Positions 19,613 to 29,949 of a stretch of DNA of 64,000 nt are shown one piece after another. The notes under the pieces are model-generated. The model searched no databases and had not been told where the DNA came from. It saw only the letters and a list, made by a program, of their open reading frames with translations. The DNA is from Paralithodes platypus (taxonomy: Eukaryota; Arthropoda; Malacostraca; Decapoda; Lithodidae). The position numbers and the translations under genes were made by a program. The stretch is from positions 7,650,158 to 7,714,157 of the forward strand of contig CM064530.1 of the NCBI GenBank assembly GCA_032716605.1, given 5' to 3'. Numbering within the stretch: position 1 is the stretch's first letter; the number at the start of each line of letters is the position of its first letter.

Positions 19613-21150
19613 GGAGGAAGTGTTTGTGAGAGTTAGCTGGATTACTCTCCGTGTATGTGAGACACAAATAGCAACAGTGGGGGAAGCCAGGCAAATGAAA
19701 CAGGAGTTTCAGCAACTCCTTATCATTTATCTACGTGGCCTTCACTGGATACTGCCCTGCTCGATCGGTGCCTACTGGTCTGGTGATTCTTCGGGGAGAT
19801 GATCTTTACAACGGCCCCCCCTATTGCTTTTGACTTATTTGTATGTTATTTGAGCTCAATTAATTGTCTTTTTGTTTTCTCAGTTTTTCTCTGTGTAACC
19901 ACATTCTTTTTATTACTCGTTTAACAAAGTCTCTCCAGATATGTGTGTGTGCTTGAGTGTATGTGTGTCCTATGTATCTGCGGGCTTTATAAAGCTCTGT
20001 AAAATATCTTCAGCTATTTCACTAATTTTTCCCTGTAAGTAAAGTATTATCGCTTCCATTGGTAGCATAGTGTGTCAAGGAGAGGAGGTCCGATAATTGA
20101 TTAGGAGATATAGCACTGATAAGATATACCTTTATCTTGGTTGGTATTCGGGGGATTACTTTAATTAAATGCTACTATGCCTTGGTAATCTGTCTATGTA
20201 TCTATTAAAGCAATCCTACGTTTGAATGGCTATGCAAAACTGTGTATAATGTTGTGTTTTGCATTTTATTTCCTGAGATAGTTGTATATTCGGTTTATTA
20301 CGTGAACTGGGAACCTTTCCTGGCGACTATCGACGTAGTATCAGATATAGTCTTCTATGGGAGAGTAAGGCCGATTTTCTTACAGTTAAATACATATGCT
20401 TTACCATGGGCTGTAAGCAATCGTGTATGTTAAACAGGGAGATCTACAGTATATAAACATAGTCAGGTAAATTAATAGATCACAACAAATGGTGTGTGTG
20501 TGTGTGGATGAGGGGGGGGGGGTCCTACATAATGGTGGAACAGATTATAAGTTATAGCCGAGCCCCCAGATCAAGTAAGTGTGTTGGTAGTAGCTCATAT
20601 TTTGGAGGGATTCAACAGTAAGTTAACTATAAGATCATGCAGCTTGCCACTGCAGATCAGTCTGCCATAGATATACTGTACTTTCTGCAGATTGTCGGGT
20701 TCGTATATATTGATTAGTCTTACAGAATGTAATGTGCATAAACCTGTAGAAAACAGACATATATGAGGTTTACAACATGGGGATCATAGGAGTAGAAATA
20801 GCAGAGTTGTATGGATGAGGTTGGTGGTGATAGTCTTCTTCTTCTCGCTGGCGGGTTTGTTGTGTGGCAGATCTGTCGATAGTGTTAGTCATTTGTTTAC
20901 CGGGTTATCTGGGAGGCGTCTTGTGGTCGAGCATCGGGAACTATTGTACTCTAGACACTATAATCGAAGGGAGTATTAACATTATTGGCACAAGTAAAGG
21001 CTTTGTTGTGTGTGTATGTATATCCCTTGTGAGACACCATGCAGGGTCCAGGAAATCCTTTGGTGGTAGTGAGTGTGGTGGCTGTTCTGGTGGCTGTGTT
21101 GTGGGTCCTGGAGTGGTGGGTGCTGCCATGGTGAATAACAAATAAACAAA
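19613..21150. other. no supportable gene
   Basis: AT-rich sequence with a short (GT)n and G run at 20490-20520. Open frames under 95 codons show no domain and start in low-complexity DNA. Confidence 0.4.
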
Positions 21151-21154
21151 CAAA

Positions 21155-21368
21155 ATACAACCTTGAAAGTGTATATGAATAAAATAAAATAATGCTGAAA
21201 GTTTATATGAAAAACCAAACAAAATAATGCTGAAAGTATATATGAAAAACAAAAATAAAATAGTGCTGAAAATATAGATGAAAAACAAAATATAGTGTTT
21301 AAAGTATGCATGAACAAACAAAAACAAAATAATGCTGAAATCATATATGAAAAAAAAAAAAATAGTGT
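21155..21368. repeat. A-rich minisatellite, about 6 units of 35-45 bp
   Basis: Units carry ATGCTGAAAGT-TATATGAAAAAC-AAAATAA with length variation in the A runs. Confidence 0.85.
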
Positions 21369-21650
21369 TAAACTTGTTACACTGACAAAAAGTTATTAGA
21401 GCTCGAGGGAAAACAAATATCAAGACACCTAACCTGGACATTGAACATTAAGAGAAGCTTATACACAGATCCATTGTGATAGATAACTACATCAATAAAT
21501 ATAAGGACAAAAATAAAGGAATTACATCAATAAAATAAGGACAAAAATAAAGAATGTGAAACGAAAGAAAATACAAACAAAGAGTAAGGAATGTTAAAAG
21601 AAGTGAAATGGAGGAATACACCCATATAGAATAATGTAAGTATAAAGAAC

Positions 21651-22030
21651 TTATGGGGAAGGGTATATTTTTTGGACTATTTATTTTTATATTTATAACT
21701 TTTTTTGTTTTTTGTTTCCTCGCTAGACCTCCATCAAGCTTTAGGGGAAAAAAATAAAAAAATAAAACCTCCCTTCGAGATTAATTTGTACATTTTTCGG
21801 CAGAAAAATGTCTCGGTCTAAGTTCCTCCTAAAAATACAAGCTCGCTATCGATCGCCAAGAAAAAATGACACCTAAATGATAAGGAAAGGTCCTAAAATT
21901 GACAAATAAATGGGGTGAAAGGTCTTAAAATTGCCAAACTAATGGAACGAACGTCTTAAAATGTCAAAACTAATGGGGCTAAACATCAGGGAGAAGGGAT
22001 ACCAGACAAAGCAACTACCTCCCCCTTGAA
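21651..22030 (-). mobile_element. TTAA MITE, family A, terminal bases mutated
   Basis: TTATGGGGAAGGG at the left and CTACCTCCCCCTTGAA at the right, with all reverse landmarks (CCATCAAGCTTTAG, TTCGGCAGAAAAATG, AATGGGGCTAAACATC). Confidence 0.85.
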
Positions 22031-22488
22031 CTACATGGCCTCAATGAACGTAAATGTCTATATACGCACATAGCATGATAGTGACAGTGATACGCAAGGC
22101 TTAATATACTGTATATTGTTGACAAATTTCAGTAAGTAATTTTTAAAGTTATTCCTATGGGCGAGAAGTTCCCGAAATTGTATGTATTTTTGTAGCCTAG
22201 AAGTGTAGAGTTAATGTTCCCCTTTGTAGATTTCACACACACACACACACAAAACAAAAGATTATTATGATATTTGGGGAACTATTGATTTTGACCGTAC
22301 CTAAAGTCTCCCCAGCGCTGAGGAGCCTGAGTGTCGTACCTGGCTTCCCTCCCTCCCCACCTGTGATATCTCAAGTGAGCTCTGAATGGATGATGAGTTT
22401 CGGACATTGTCGGGGAGTGAGGAGAGTTTTCTGGCCTCAAGTGTTGGTTTCCTCTGCTATCCTCTGTTTAGGGTTCACAACAATTGGC

Positions 22489-22493
<5 letters not shown>

Positions 22494-22541
<48 letters not shown>
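22494..22541. repeat. (AT)n microsatellite
   Basis: Pure AT run followed by a short GT run. Confidence 0.95.
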
Positions 22542-22552
<11 letters not shown>

Positions 22553-22920
22553 ACAGTAGCAAAAACACTTTATTCTGGTTAACCCTTAGAACTATTACTC
22601 AGCTTAGGAAAGTATGTGGTAAATATTCCAGGTCAGTACCTGTGCAGGGTGAACTGAGCAGGTCTACTAGGGCCAGGGAGCACACTAGTATACTGTATTA
22701 CCTGGCCGGGATTAGCTGTTGCAGGTAAGAGGTCTGATTACACTCTGTAGGGCAAGGGAGCGCCTGTTGAGGCCAATTAGCACTCAAATATCAGGAGGGG
22801 AGGGGAGATACCTTCCCTTACCTGGTCTGAGCACCTATCTGATTTCTAGGTGCTCTCTGCCCCATAGTAGGTGCAAGGGAAAATGGCACATTTATAGGTT
22901 GTTTCAATAGGAGACATAGG

Positions 22921-23424
22921 TCATGCTGACTTCGGCGAGGAGTGTAGGGGGGAGAGCAGCGGAAGGGCCCTGAGGATTCGCCTTTGGATGCCCTCCAACG
23001 ACCAATCAGAGGGCTGCTCGGCTGGTGACATCATGGCCTCCTGACTGGCGGGGGCAGCGGTCGAGCTGGCCAATCTTGGGCCGGCCTGGGCTGGTTTGGG
23101 GAACGCAGCACTTTTTCTAGGGGGAACTGTGTTATCTTGGGCCCGTTCTCTAGGGTGGAAAACGGGCTCATTTTGGGAGGGGGTGACTCTAACACTGTGG
23201 GTCCTCAAGGGAATAGTTGGCTCATATTGTGAAGAGGTAATTAGGTGATGTGGGGGCCTAGAATTAATAGTTGGCCCCTGTTGAGGTTCAGCAGGTCGTT
23301 GTGTCATGTAGGCAGGTACAGGGGGAGCTCGTTGGGTCATGTGGGCAGGTCGTGGCATAATGAAGGCAGGGCTAGGGGGTCCATGTTGAGTTCCGGCAGG
23401 TGGCTGGGTAACAGAGGCAGCTTA
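22921..23424 (-). CDS. proline-rich open frame, hypothetical
   Basis: The minus-strand frame is open from a stop near 23426 to TGA at 22921, about 165 codons, of which 145 follow the first Met at 23358. The composition is Pro, Ala, Gln, Ser and Arg-rich. MTQR occurs twice, in a short imperfect internal repeat (PAHMTQRAPP, PAYMTQRPAE), and the C-terminal part reads PSDWSLEGIQRRILRALPLL. It is not a simple-repeat frame, which sets it apart from most here. No start-site or splice evidence decides its boundaries. It could be a retroelement gag-like remnant, an exon, or chance. Confidence 0.25.
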
Positions 23425-23519
23425 CCCATGTTGAGGCATAACAATTACATTCATTCATTCGTTTTCAGTTAGTTTCGCTTACTCGGGCTCACTCTGATCC
23501 GTTCCACCCACCTTCTACG

Positions 23520-23725
23520 CCTTTCTCCCAACGAGTTTCATTTACTCTGTTTCATTTACTCAGATGTTTTTACTCGGTTTCTTTTACTCTGTTTCATTTA
23601 CTCTGTTTCATTTACTATGTTTCATCTACTTTGGTTTATTTACTCTATTGCATCTACTCTGATTCCTTTACTCTGCTTCATTTACTCTTGTTTTAGTTAT
23701 ACCGTTTCATTTACTGTTTCTTACC
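23520..23725. repeat. degenerate TTTCATTTACTCTG repeat
   Basis: About 12-14 imperfect units of 13-18 bp. Confidence 0.8.
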
Positions 23726-24160
23726 CCCTGTCTGGTGTTCGCTATGACTAACTGTGGTTCGGGGCTTCACGCGCTGCTTCGCTTCTCTACGCTCAATTTC
23801 AGGGGAGTTTTTATCGAGAGAGGAAAAGTGATCACGCCGAAGAAAATGGGGGAGAAGCCGTATAGAGGGGGGGAGGGGGGACTATTGTAACGGGATTGTT
23901 TGTTTTGTATTGTGTAATGGGTGGTGGATTTTGAAGTGTTGATGGATGGATGGATGTGTGGATGGATAGATAGACATGATGCTAGATAGATACATTGGTT
24001 TATGGATTGATTTGGTGGATGTCTTTGCATAGAGGATAGAACATTAAACACTCTTTCCCATTGAATATTTGGAATATGGAAATGTTCACACAATGTCTAA
24101 TGTATTGAAAACAGTAGGGTTGGTTTGTGCGGTATGTCAGTGGGCTTACTATAGTCTATT

Positions 24161-24328
24161 CGCGAGAAATCATGACCTCTATCCTCTGTAACTCAAAAAG
24201 GGCTAGAGTAAATGGGCTGTAATTTTTACATCTATTCCCTGGCTGACTCTTCCCAAATGCTAGAAATATTAGCTCGATTACTCTAGTCGTTTTGTATTTA
24301 CAGAGGTTAGAGGTCATGATTTCTCGCC
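24161..24328. mobile_element. 168-bp TIR MITE
   Basis: Left GCGAGAAATCATGACCTCTA and right TAGAGGTCATGATTTCTCGC are inverted repeats extending about 30 bp (CCTCTGTAA). A diverged relative in reverse lies at 40446-40592. No TTAA at the ends. Confidence 0.75.
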
Positions 24329-24517
24329 TACTAAGTACTACACAAATTCCATCCCAATAATATCTACCCTTGAATCCTTGATACATTGGGATTGAAATTC
24401 GAAAACCCAAGCTTACCAACTCATTAGCATGACCACTCCACCACATTTACAAAGTTAGATTCACTGATATATAGATGGATACAGTAGATAGATACACATA
24501 AATTAATAGACAAATTA

Positions 24518-24519
<2 letters not shown>

Positions 24520-24589
<70 letters not shown>

Positions 24590-24634
24590 ATGAATGAATG
24601 AAAATATATAGATAGCTACAGTAGATAGATAAAA

Positions 24635-24672
<38 letters not shown>

Positions 24673-24713
24673 TGAATGAAAATATATAGATAGCTACAGT
24701 AGATAGATACAAT

Positions 24714-24747
<34 letters not shown>

Positions 24748-24863
24748 ATGAATGAATGAAAATATATAGATAGCTACAGTAGATAGATAAAAATAGAGAG
24801 AGAGAGAGAGAGAGAGAATGAATGAATGAAAATATATAGATAGCTACAGTAGATAGATACAAT

Positions 24864-24920
<57 letters not shown>

Positions 24921-25060
24921 TGAATGAAAATATATAGATAGATACGGTAGATAGATACAATAGATAGATAGTTATATATATATAGAGAGAGAATGAAAGT
25001 ATATAGACAGATAAAAATAGATAGATAGATGGAGAGAGAGAGAGAGAGAATGAATGAAAG
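24520..25060. repeat. compound (AT)n/(GA)n array with units of about 50-60 bp
   Basis: GAATGAATGAATGAAAATAT then AGATAGCTACAGTAGATAG alternates with (GA)n at least five times. Units end in either ATAAAAATAG or ATACAATTAG, giving a two-unit alternation. Confidence 0.9.
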
Positions 25061-25186
25061 TAAGGCCGTGGTGCTTTACCGACCGTAAAATAGTTTGTTG
25101 TTAAACGTGTGTCTAACGAAAGTTGGAATTGAGAAAGTGCGAGCGAGTTTTGTTTGTAAAATTACGTTGACTTAATCTATTATTAT

Positions 25187-25213
25187 GTTCTATCTACTTT
25201 AGCTATCTATATA

Positions 25214-25255
<42 letters not shown>

Positions 25256-25360
25256 CTCTCTATCTATTTATCTATATCTCTATCTATATAAATCTATCTA
25301 TCTATCTAGTTATGTATGTATTTATCTGCAGTATCTATCTATCTATCTATCTAGTAAGCT
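25187..25360. repeat. inverted continuation of the compound array
   Basis: CTATATACTTTCATTCTCTC followed by (CT)n and (CTAT)n is the reverse complement of the 24520-25060 units, so the two flank about 125 bp as an inverted repeat. Confidence 0.75.
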
Positions 25361-25419
25361 AATCTGTCTATTAATCTATTGTATCGATCTCTTGTATTTA
25401 GAAACATACAACTAGTCAT

Positions 25420-25832
25420 TTAACCCTTAGAAAATACCATGACTTATTCCTGTGTTCTGGCTAATATTAGACGATTTTATTTATCAATTCAAAGGCTGCA
25501 GACTATCACAATTAATCCTTTTAGCAACCCCATATCTTGCCTTAGCTTCATAATATCGTCTATATGTAGCTGCAATCAAAATAAATCGAAGAGACGTCGC
25601 CGGTACTGTGAAGCCGGTATCACACGAGAGCTTTTATAGTCAACATTCGATAATCAACATTTTTCTGGCAACATTTCTGGAATATTTTGCACTGGTGTCG
25701 GAAACTAGACTGACGATAGATGAATTCAGGCAACCAAAATATGATACACGTTTCCCTCATAAGCTGCCAGACCAGTGCTGAGGATAAATGTTGAAGGAAA
25801 AAGCGCTCTTGTGATGCCGGCTTAAGGGTTAT
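25420..25832. mobile_element. TTAA MITE (family B/C type), host of another MITE
   Basis: Starts TTAACCCTTAGAAAATACC. It contains CACAATTAATCCTTTTAGC, the empty site for the nested insertion at 8911, and reaches GACGTCGCCGGTACTG. The expected AAGGGTTAA end is displaced to 25824-25832 (AAGGGTTAT) by the insertion at 25611-25823. Confidence 0.8.
25611..25823. mobile_element. 213-bp TIR MITE nested in a TTAA MITE
   Basis: Left end AAGCCGGTATCACACGAGAG and right end, read inverted, AAGCCGGCATCACAAGAGCG: about 25 bp of inverted repeat. It interrupts the last ten bases of the host. The exact short target duplication (AAG or less) cannot be fixed by eye. Confidence 0.8.
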
Positions 25833-25938
25833 TTACCGAACGCTCCTTATCTCCGCCACCACGAAGGTCGACGGAGATTATGTGGTCGCTCGTCGTCTGA
25901 ATGTCTGTTTGTTGATCTGTCTGTTTGCAGTATTATAC

Positions 25939-25967
<29 letters not shown>
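25939..25967. repeat. poly(A) run
   Basis: About 29 A residues directly before the family B copy at 25967. Confidence 0.9.
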
Positions 25968-25969
<2 letters not shown>

Positions 25970-26170
25970 AGCCCCTTCAGTACAGTCATGTCATTCTTCC
26001 TTATATTCTGGCTCATGTTAGACGATTTTAGGCAGCTTAGGAAGGACGTCTAGTCATCAGAGAGGTGGTTAATTCGTGGACTATCATAAATCCTTCCTAA
26101 ACAGAGTAAAATCGTCTAATGAGGGCCAGCCTAAAAAGAAAAATAACTTCGCTCGTACTGAAAGGGTTAA
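25967..26170. mobile_element. TTAA MITE, family B
   Basis: ATGAGCCCCTTCAGTACAG start (TTAA mutated) and CTCGTACTGAAAGGGTTAA end. The terminal TTAA is shared with the next element. Confidence 0.8.
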
Positions 26171-26265
26171 AATGAACTTTTTGAAGATTATGACGCATTT
26201 TGACAGTTTATTATGACTATCATTAGACGAGTTCATGCAAATTAGGAAGGATCTGTGGGGAATGA

Positions 26266-26488
26266 TTAACCCCTTCTGTACCGACAACGTCTTTTTAACT
26301 TTATTCTGGCTACTACTAGACGATTTTCTTCAGTGCAAGAGGGCCTCCAGCAATTAACAGGCTTCGAACTATCTCACTTAACCATTTTGACTACCACAGA
26401 TCCTTCTTAAGCTGCACAAAATCCACAAAATCCTCTAAATATAGCGAGAATAATATTAAAAAGACGTCGCCGGTACAGAAGGGGTTAA
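26266..26488. mobile_element. TTAA MITE, family B, nested in family C
   Basis: 223 bp with TTAA at both ends and near-perfect terminal inverted repeats (TTAACCCCTTCTGTACCG and CGGTACAGAAGGGGTTAA). AAAGACGTCGCC faces CAACGTCTTTTT. Confidence 0.93.
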
Positions 26489-26527
26489 GGGTAAAAACTG
26501 TCTCAATTGACCCTCTGACTGATTTCC

Positions 26528-26768
26528 ATAGACCCTTCCATAGACCCTTCCATCAACCCTTCCATAGACCTTTCCATAGACCCTTCTATAGACCCTTCCA
26601 TAGACCTTTCCATAGACCCTTCCATAGACCTTTCCATAGACCCTTCCATAGACCCTTCCATAGACCCTTCTATAGACCCTTCCATAGACCTTTCCATAGA
26701 CCCTTCCATAGACCCTTCCATAGACCTTTCCATAGACCCTTCCATAGACCCTTCCATAGACCCTTCCT
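26528..26768. repeat. 11-bp minisatellite (CCATAGACCCTT) inside a MITE arm
   Basis: About 21 units alternating CCATAGACCCTT and CCATAGACCTTT. In unexpanded family C copies the same position reads TTCCATACACCCTTCCTAAT, so the array grew from one element-borne unit. The Gly-Arg-Val-Tyr and Glu-Gly-Ser-Met frames are artefacts. Confidence 0.95.
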
Positions 26769-26879
26769 AATATAAACAAAATCGTCTATTAATAGCCAGA
26801 AAACAGACAATAAATGCGCCACATGATCTTGAAAGGGTTAGCAGTGTATAGGAAGTCCAGAGGCCATGCTGTGAGAGGG

Positions 26880-27252
26880 TTAAGGGGAGACTGGCCGTTT
26901 GTTTGGTCTATTAATTCATGTATTCATATATATTCTTTTAGTTTCCTCGCCAGACCTCCATCAAGCTTAGAAAAACACCCCCTAGACCCCCCTTCAAGAT
27001 AAATTTGTACATTTTTCGGTAGAAAAATTTCCCGGCCGAAGGCCGGTTCCTCTTGAAATTGCAGGATCGCTATCGCTCGCCAGGAAATAATCGACACCTA
27101 ATTGGCACGAAAGGTCTTAAAATTTACAACGAAATGGGGCGAAAGGTGTTAAAATCGCCAAACTAATGGGCCGAACGTCTTATAAACTCTAAGCTAGAGG
27201 GGCTAAACATTAGGGAGAAGGGGGTCCAGAAAAGCGGTCTTCCTCCCTTTAA
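26880..27252 (-). mobile_element. TTAA MITE, family A
   Basis: 373 bp, TTAAGGGGAGACTGGCCG to GCGGTCTTCCTCCCTTTAA. Complete reverse landmark order. Highly similar to 16627-16997 and the reverse of 9986-10360. Confidence 0.93.
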
Positions 27253-27301
27253 GCTTGATAAATGGCCTAGGGGTGGTACTAGCTGTAAAGTCGTCCTGTG
27301 C

Positions 27302-27540
27302 TTAACCCCTTCAGCACCACCATGACGCCATTTTACCTCTGATTGTGGCTAACACGTGATGGTGTTAGGCATTTTAAAAAGGGTTTATGATGTTACAAAG
27401 AGGGATTATTGGGATCGTATTTACCCATATGAGCCGTAGAGGTAGATTATAAACTAAAGAAAATCGTCTAAGAGTAACCAGAATGTGATGCAAATTACGT
27501 TTTTTTTTTTTTTTTTTTTTGGTGGTGGTGAAGGGGTTAA
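27302..27540. mobile_element. TTAA element, family D
   Basis: TTAACCCCTTCAGCACCACC and GGTGGTGGTGAAGGGGTTAA are inverted ends. Inside is AAAATCGTCTAAGAGTAACC and a T run of about 22. Its right TTAA begins the next element. Confidence 0.75.
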
Positions 27541-27833
27541 GGGGAAGCTTTTAGTTTGATCCCTAGACCCCCTTTCAAGATAAATTTTTACAATTTTCGG
27601 TAGAAAAATGTCGTGGGTGTAAGGCCGATTCCTCTTAATTTACAGGCTCGCTATCGCTCGCTAGGAAAAAGTCGATACCTAAGTGGCACGAAAGGTCTAT
27701 TATTAACAAAGAAATGGCGTGAAAAGTCTTAAAACCACCAAGCTAATGGAACCAATGTCTTCAAATCGAAAACAAAATAATGGGGCTAAGCATGAGGGAG
27801 AAAGGGGACTAGAAAATCAACCTTCCCCCCTGT
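27537..27833 (-). mobile_element. TTAA MITE, family A, short copy
   Basis: TTAAGGGGAAGC start, full reverse landmarks (TCGGTAGAAAAATGTCG, GGCTCGCTATCGCTCGC), right end CCTTCCCCCCTGTCAG decayed. Confidence 0.85.
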
Positions 27834-27893
27834 CAGCTAAATTAATGGCCTAGGGGTACTAGCTGTAAAGGCGTCCTGTGTTTGAAAAGAGAG

Positions 27894-28281
27894 TTAAGGG
27901 GGGGTCACCGGCTTTTTTTTTTAATCTTTCTCTCCTTTTCTCTCTTTCTCTGGCTTGTATCCATTCGGCCCCATTCAGCCAACTGTTTTAAGACGTTTAT
28001 CCCCATCCAGGTGTCGATTTCTTCCTGGCAAGCGATAGCGAGCCAGTATTGTATGGAGAAATCCGGCTTCGCCGGGGACATGCTTCTATCGAAAAATGTA
28101 CAAATTTAGTTTGGTGTCAAAACAAAAATACATATATGCTGGATCGCTACCGCTCGCCAGGAAAATATTGACACCTGGATGGGGGTAAACGTCTTAAAAC
28201 AGTAAGCTGAATGGGGCCGAATGGATGCAAGCCAAAGAGAGAGGGAGAGAAAGAGAAAACAAGCGAGGTGGGCTCCCTTAA
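27894..28281. mobile_element. TTAA foldback element, family A-related
   Basis: 388 bp, TTAAGGGGGGTCACC to GGGCTCCCTTAA. The left arm carries CATTCGGCCCCATTCAGCC, GTTTTAAGACGTTTATCCCC and CAAGCGATAGCGAGCC, and the right arm repeats these inverted (CGCTACCGCTCGCC, GTAAACGTCTTAAAACAG, CTGAATGGGGCCGAATG). Arms of about 150 bp can fold into a hairpin. Confidence 0.88.
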
Positions 28282-28850
28282 CCCATTCAATCAGACGGCG
28301 ATTTCTGTATTGTCAGATGATTTTACTAAGCTTACGAAGAACCTCTAGGAAGAAAAGACAGATCCTTCCTAAGTTGAAATAAGGAAAGGATTACACAATA
28401 TCTATTTTAACCCTCTAACTCTGACAGGTCCTTCCTAAGTTGAAATAAGGAAAGAATTACACAATATCTATTTTAACCCTCTAACTCTGACAGGTCCTTC
28501 CTAAGTTGAAATAAGGAAAGAATTACACAATATCTATTTTAACCCTCTAACTCTGACAGGTCCTTCCTAAGTTGAAATAAGGAAAGAATTACACAATATC
28601 TATTTTAACCCTCTAACTCTGACAGGTCCTTCCTAAGTTGAAATAAGGAAAGGATTACACAATATCTATTTTAACCCTCTAACTCTGACAGGTCCTTCCC
28701 AAGTTGAAATAAGGAAAGAATTACACAATATCTATTTTAACCCTCTAACTCTGACAGGTCCTACCTAAGTTGAAATAATGCATTTTTTACACAATATCTA
28801 TTTTAACTCTCTAACTCTGACAGGTCCTTCCCAAGTTGATAAAATATTCT
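28278..28850. mobile_element. TTAA element with a 66-bp internal array (family F)
   Basis: TTAACCCATTCAATCAGACG opens a family B/C-like left arm (TCAGATGATTTTACTAAGCTTA). From 28357 the right-arm motif becomes a tandem array, and no closing terminus is clear. Confidence 0.55.
28357..28840. repeat. 66-bp minisatellite, about 7.3 units
   Basis: GACAGGTCC landmarks at 28423, 28489, 28555, 28621, 28687, 28753 and 28819 (GACAGATCC at 28357). Each unit contains TTAACCCTCTAACTCTGACA, which resembles the right arm of family C. Confidence 0.97.
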
Positions 28851-28895
28851 AAAGGCCCTTAAAATATGTTAGTAGTGTTGGTGTAATTGGTATTG

Positions 28896-29078
28896 TTAAG
28901 GGAGTCCACCTCGTGTTTTTTATCTCTCTCTCCTTCTCTCTGTGAGTTTTATCCATTCGGCCCCATTCAGCCTACTGTTTTAAGACGTTTCCCCCATCCA
29001 GGTGTCAATATTATCCTGGCGATCGCTAGCGAGCCAGCATATATATATATATATATTTATATATACGGTACCGGTATA

Positions 29079-29109
<31 letters not shown>

Positions 29110-29331
29110 TTTACAGCAAGCTAACTTTGTAAATTTTTTGATAGAAAAATTTCTCCGGCGAAGCCGTATTTCTCCATACAAGGATGGCTCGCTATTTCTC
29201 GCCAGGAAGAAATCGACACCTGGATGGGGATAAACGTCTTAAAACAGTTGGCTGAATGGGGCCGAATTGATACAAGCTAGGGAAAGAGAGAAAAGGAGAG
29301 TAAGAGAAAAACTGCAGGTGTCCCCCCTTAA
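28896..29331. mobile_element. TTAA foldback element, family A-related, with (AT)n loop
   Basis: 436 bp, TTAAGGGAGTCCACC to GTGTCCCCCCTTAA. Same arms as 27894-28281. The loop holds (AT)n/(T)n at about 29038-29112. Confidence 0.88.
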
Positions 29332-29543
29332 CCCATACAGTATACCAGTGACGTCCTTTTCACTATATTCTGGCAACTATTACACGATATTATTCAGCTT
29401 AGGAAGGACGTCTACCAATTAAAAGGCTGAAGACTATCTCAATTCATCCTTCTAGCTACCATTATATCCTTCCTAAGCTTCATAAAATCGTCTTAATATA
29501 GCTTAAATCAAATTAAAAAGACGTCGCCGGTACAGTAGGGTAA
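29328..29543. mobile_element. TTAA MITE, family B
   Basis: TTAACCCATACAGTATACCAG start, GACGTCGCCGGTACAGTAGG end with the last TTAA mutated to TAAC. It shares its left TTAA with the preceding foldback element. Confidence 0.85.
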
Positions 29544-29949
29544 CGTTAACAGTGTGTAGTGGGGGAGGAAGTCCAGAGGCCATCGTGAGAAAGCTCAGTC
29601 TGGGGTGAACAAGTTTGGGTGTGCTGGTGGCTACAATTTATCTGTACTTTTTGTTTTTTGTACTGTAGGCTACTCGGCTTTCTGTATTTATCTCCGCCAC
29701 ACTGAGATTGGGGAGAGTATGTGATCGTTTCTCTCTGTTTGTCTGCCTGTCTGTCTGTTTGTTTATCTGTCTGTCTGTAGGTTAACAAATTAAAAACAAA
29801 GTAATGAATGGATTTGCATGCATCTTTGCATTTGGCACAAGAATCAATCAATCAATGGGGACATACACTGTGACAGCTTGTAGCCGCACTCACCCTCCGA
29901 CTCCACTCCCAGCGAGACTCCAGGCATCATCCTAGCCCATATCAAGTAT

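Larger units (their letters stand above)
26167..26841. mobile_element. TTAA MITE, family C, interrupted and expanded
   Basis: The left arm runs TTAAAATGAAC...GAAGATTATGACGC to GGGGAATGATTAA. The right arm resumes TTAAGGGTAAAAACTG and ends ATCTTGAAAGGGTTAG. The gap is a family B element (26266-26488), and the right arm contains a tandem expansion (26528-26768). Confidence 0.85.

Noticed and set aside
20864..21145. 93-codon frame with hydrophobic start
   Set aside because: No domain, runs into a Gly-rich low-complexity part, no splice or promoter support.
26456..26779. 107-codon Gly-Arg-Val-Tyr repeat frame
   Set aside because: It arises from the 11-bp CCATAGACCCTT array inside a MITE.
28357..28840. 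CRISPR-like regular repeats
   Set aside because: Head-to-tail 66-bp units have no unique spacers, and the DNA is eukaryotic. This is a minisatellite. The same reasoning excludes 16149-16394 and 1239-2805.
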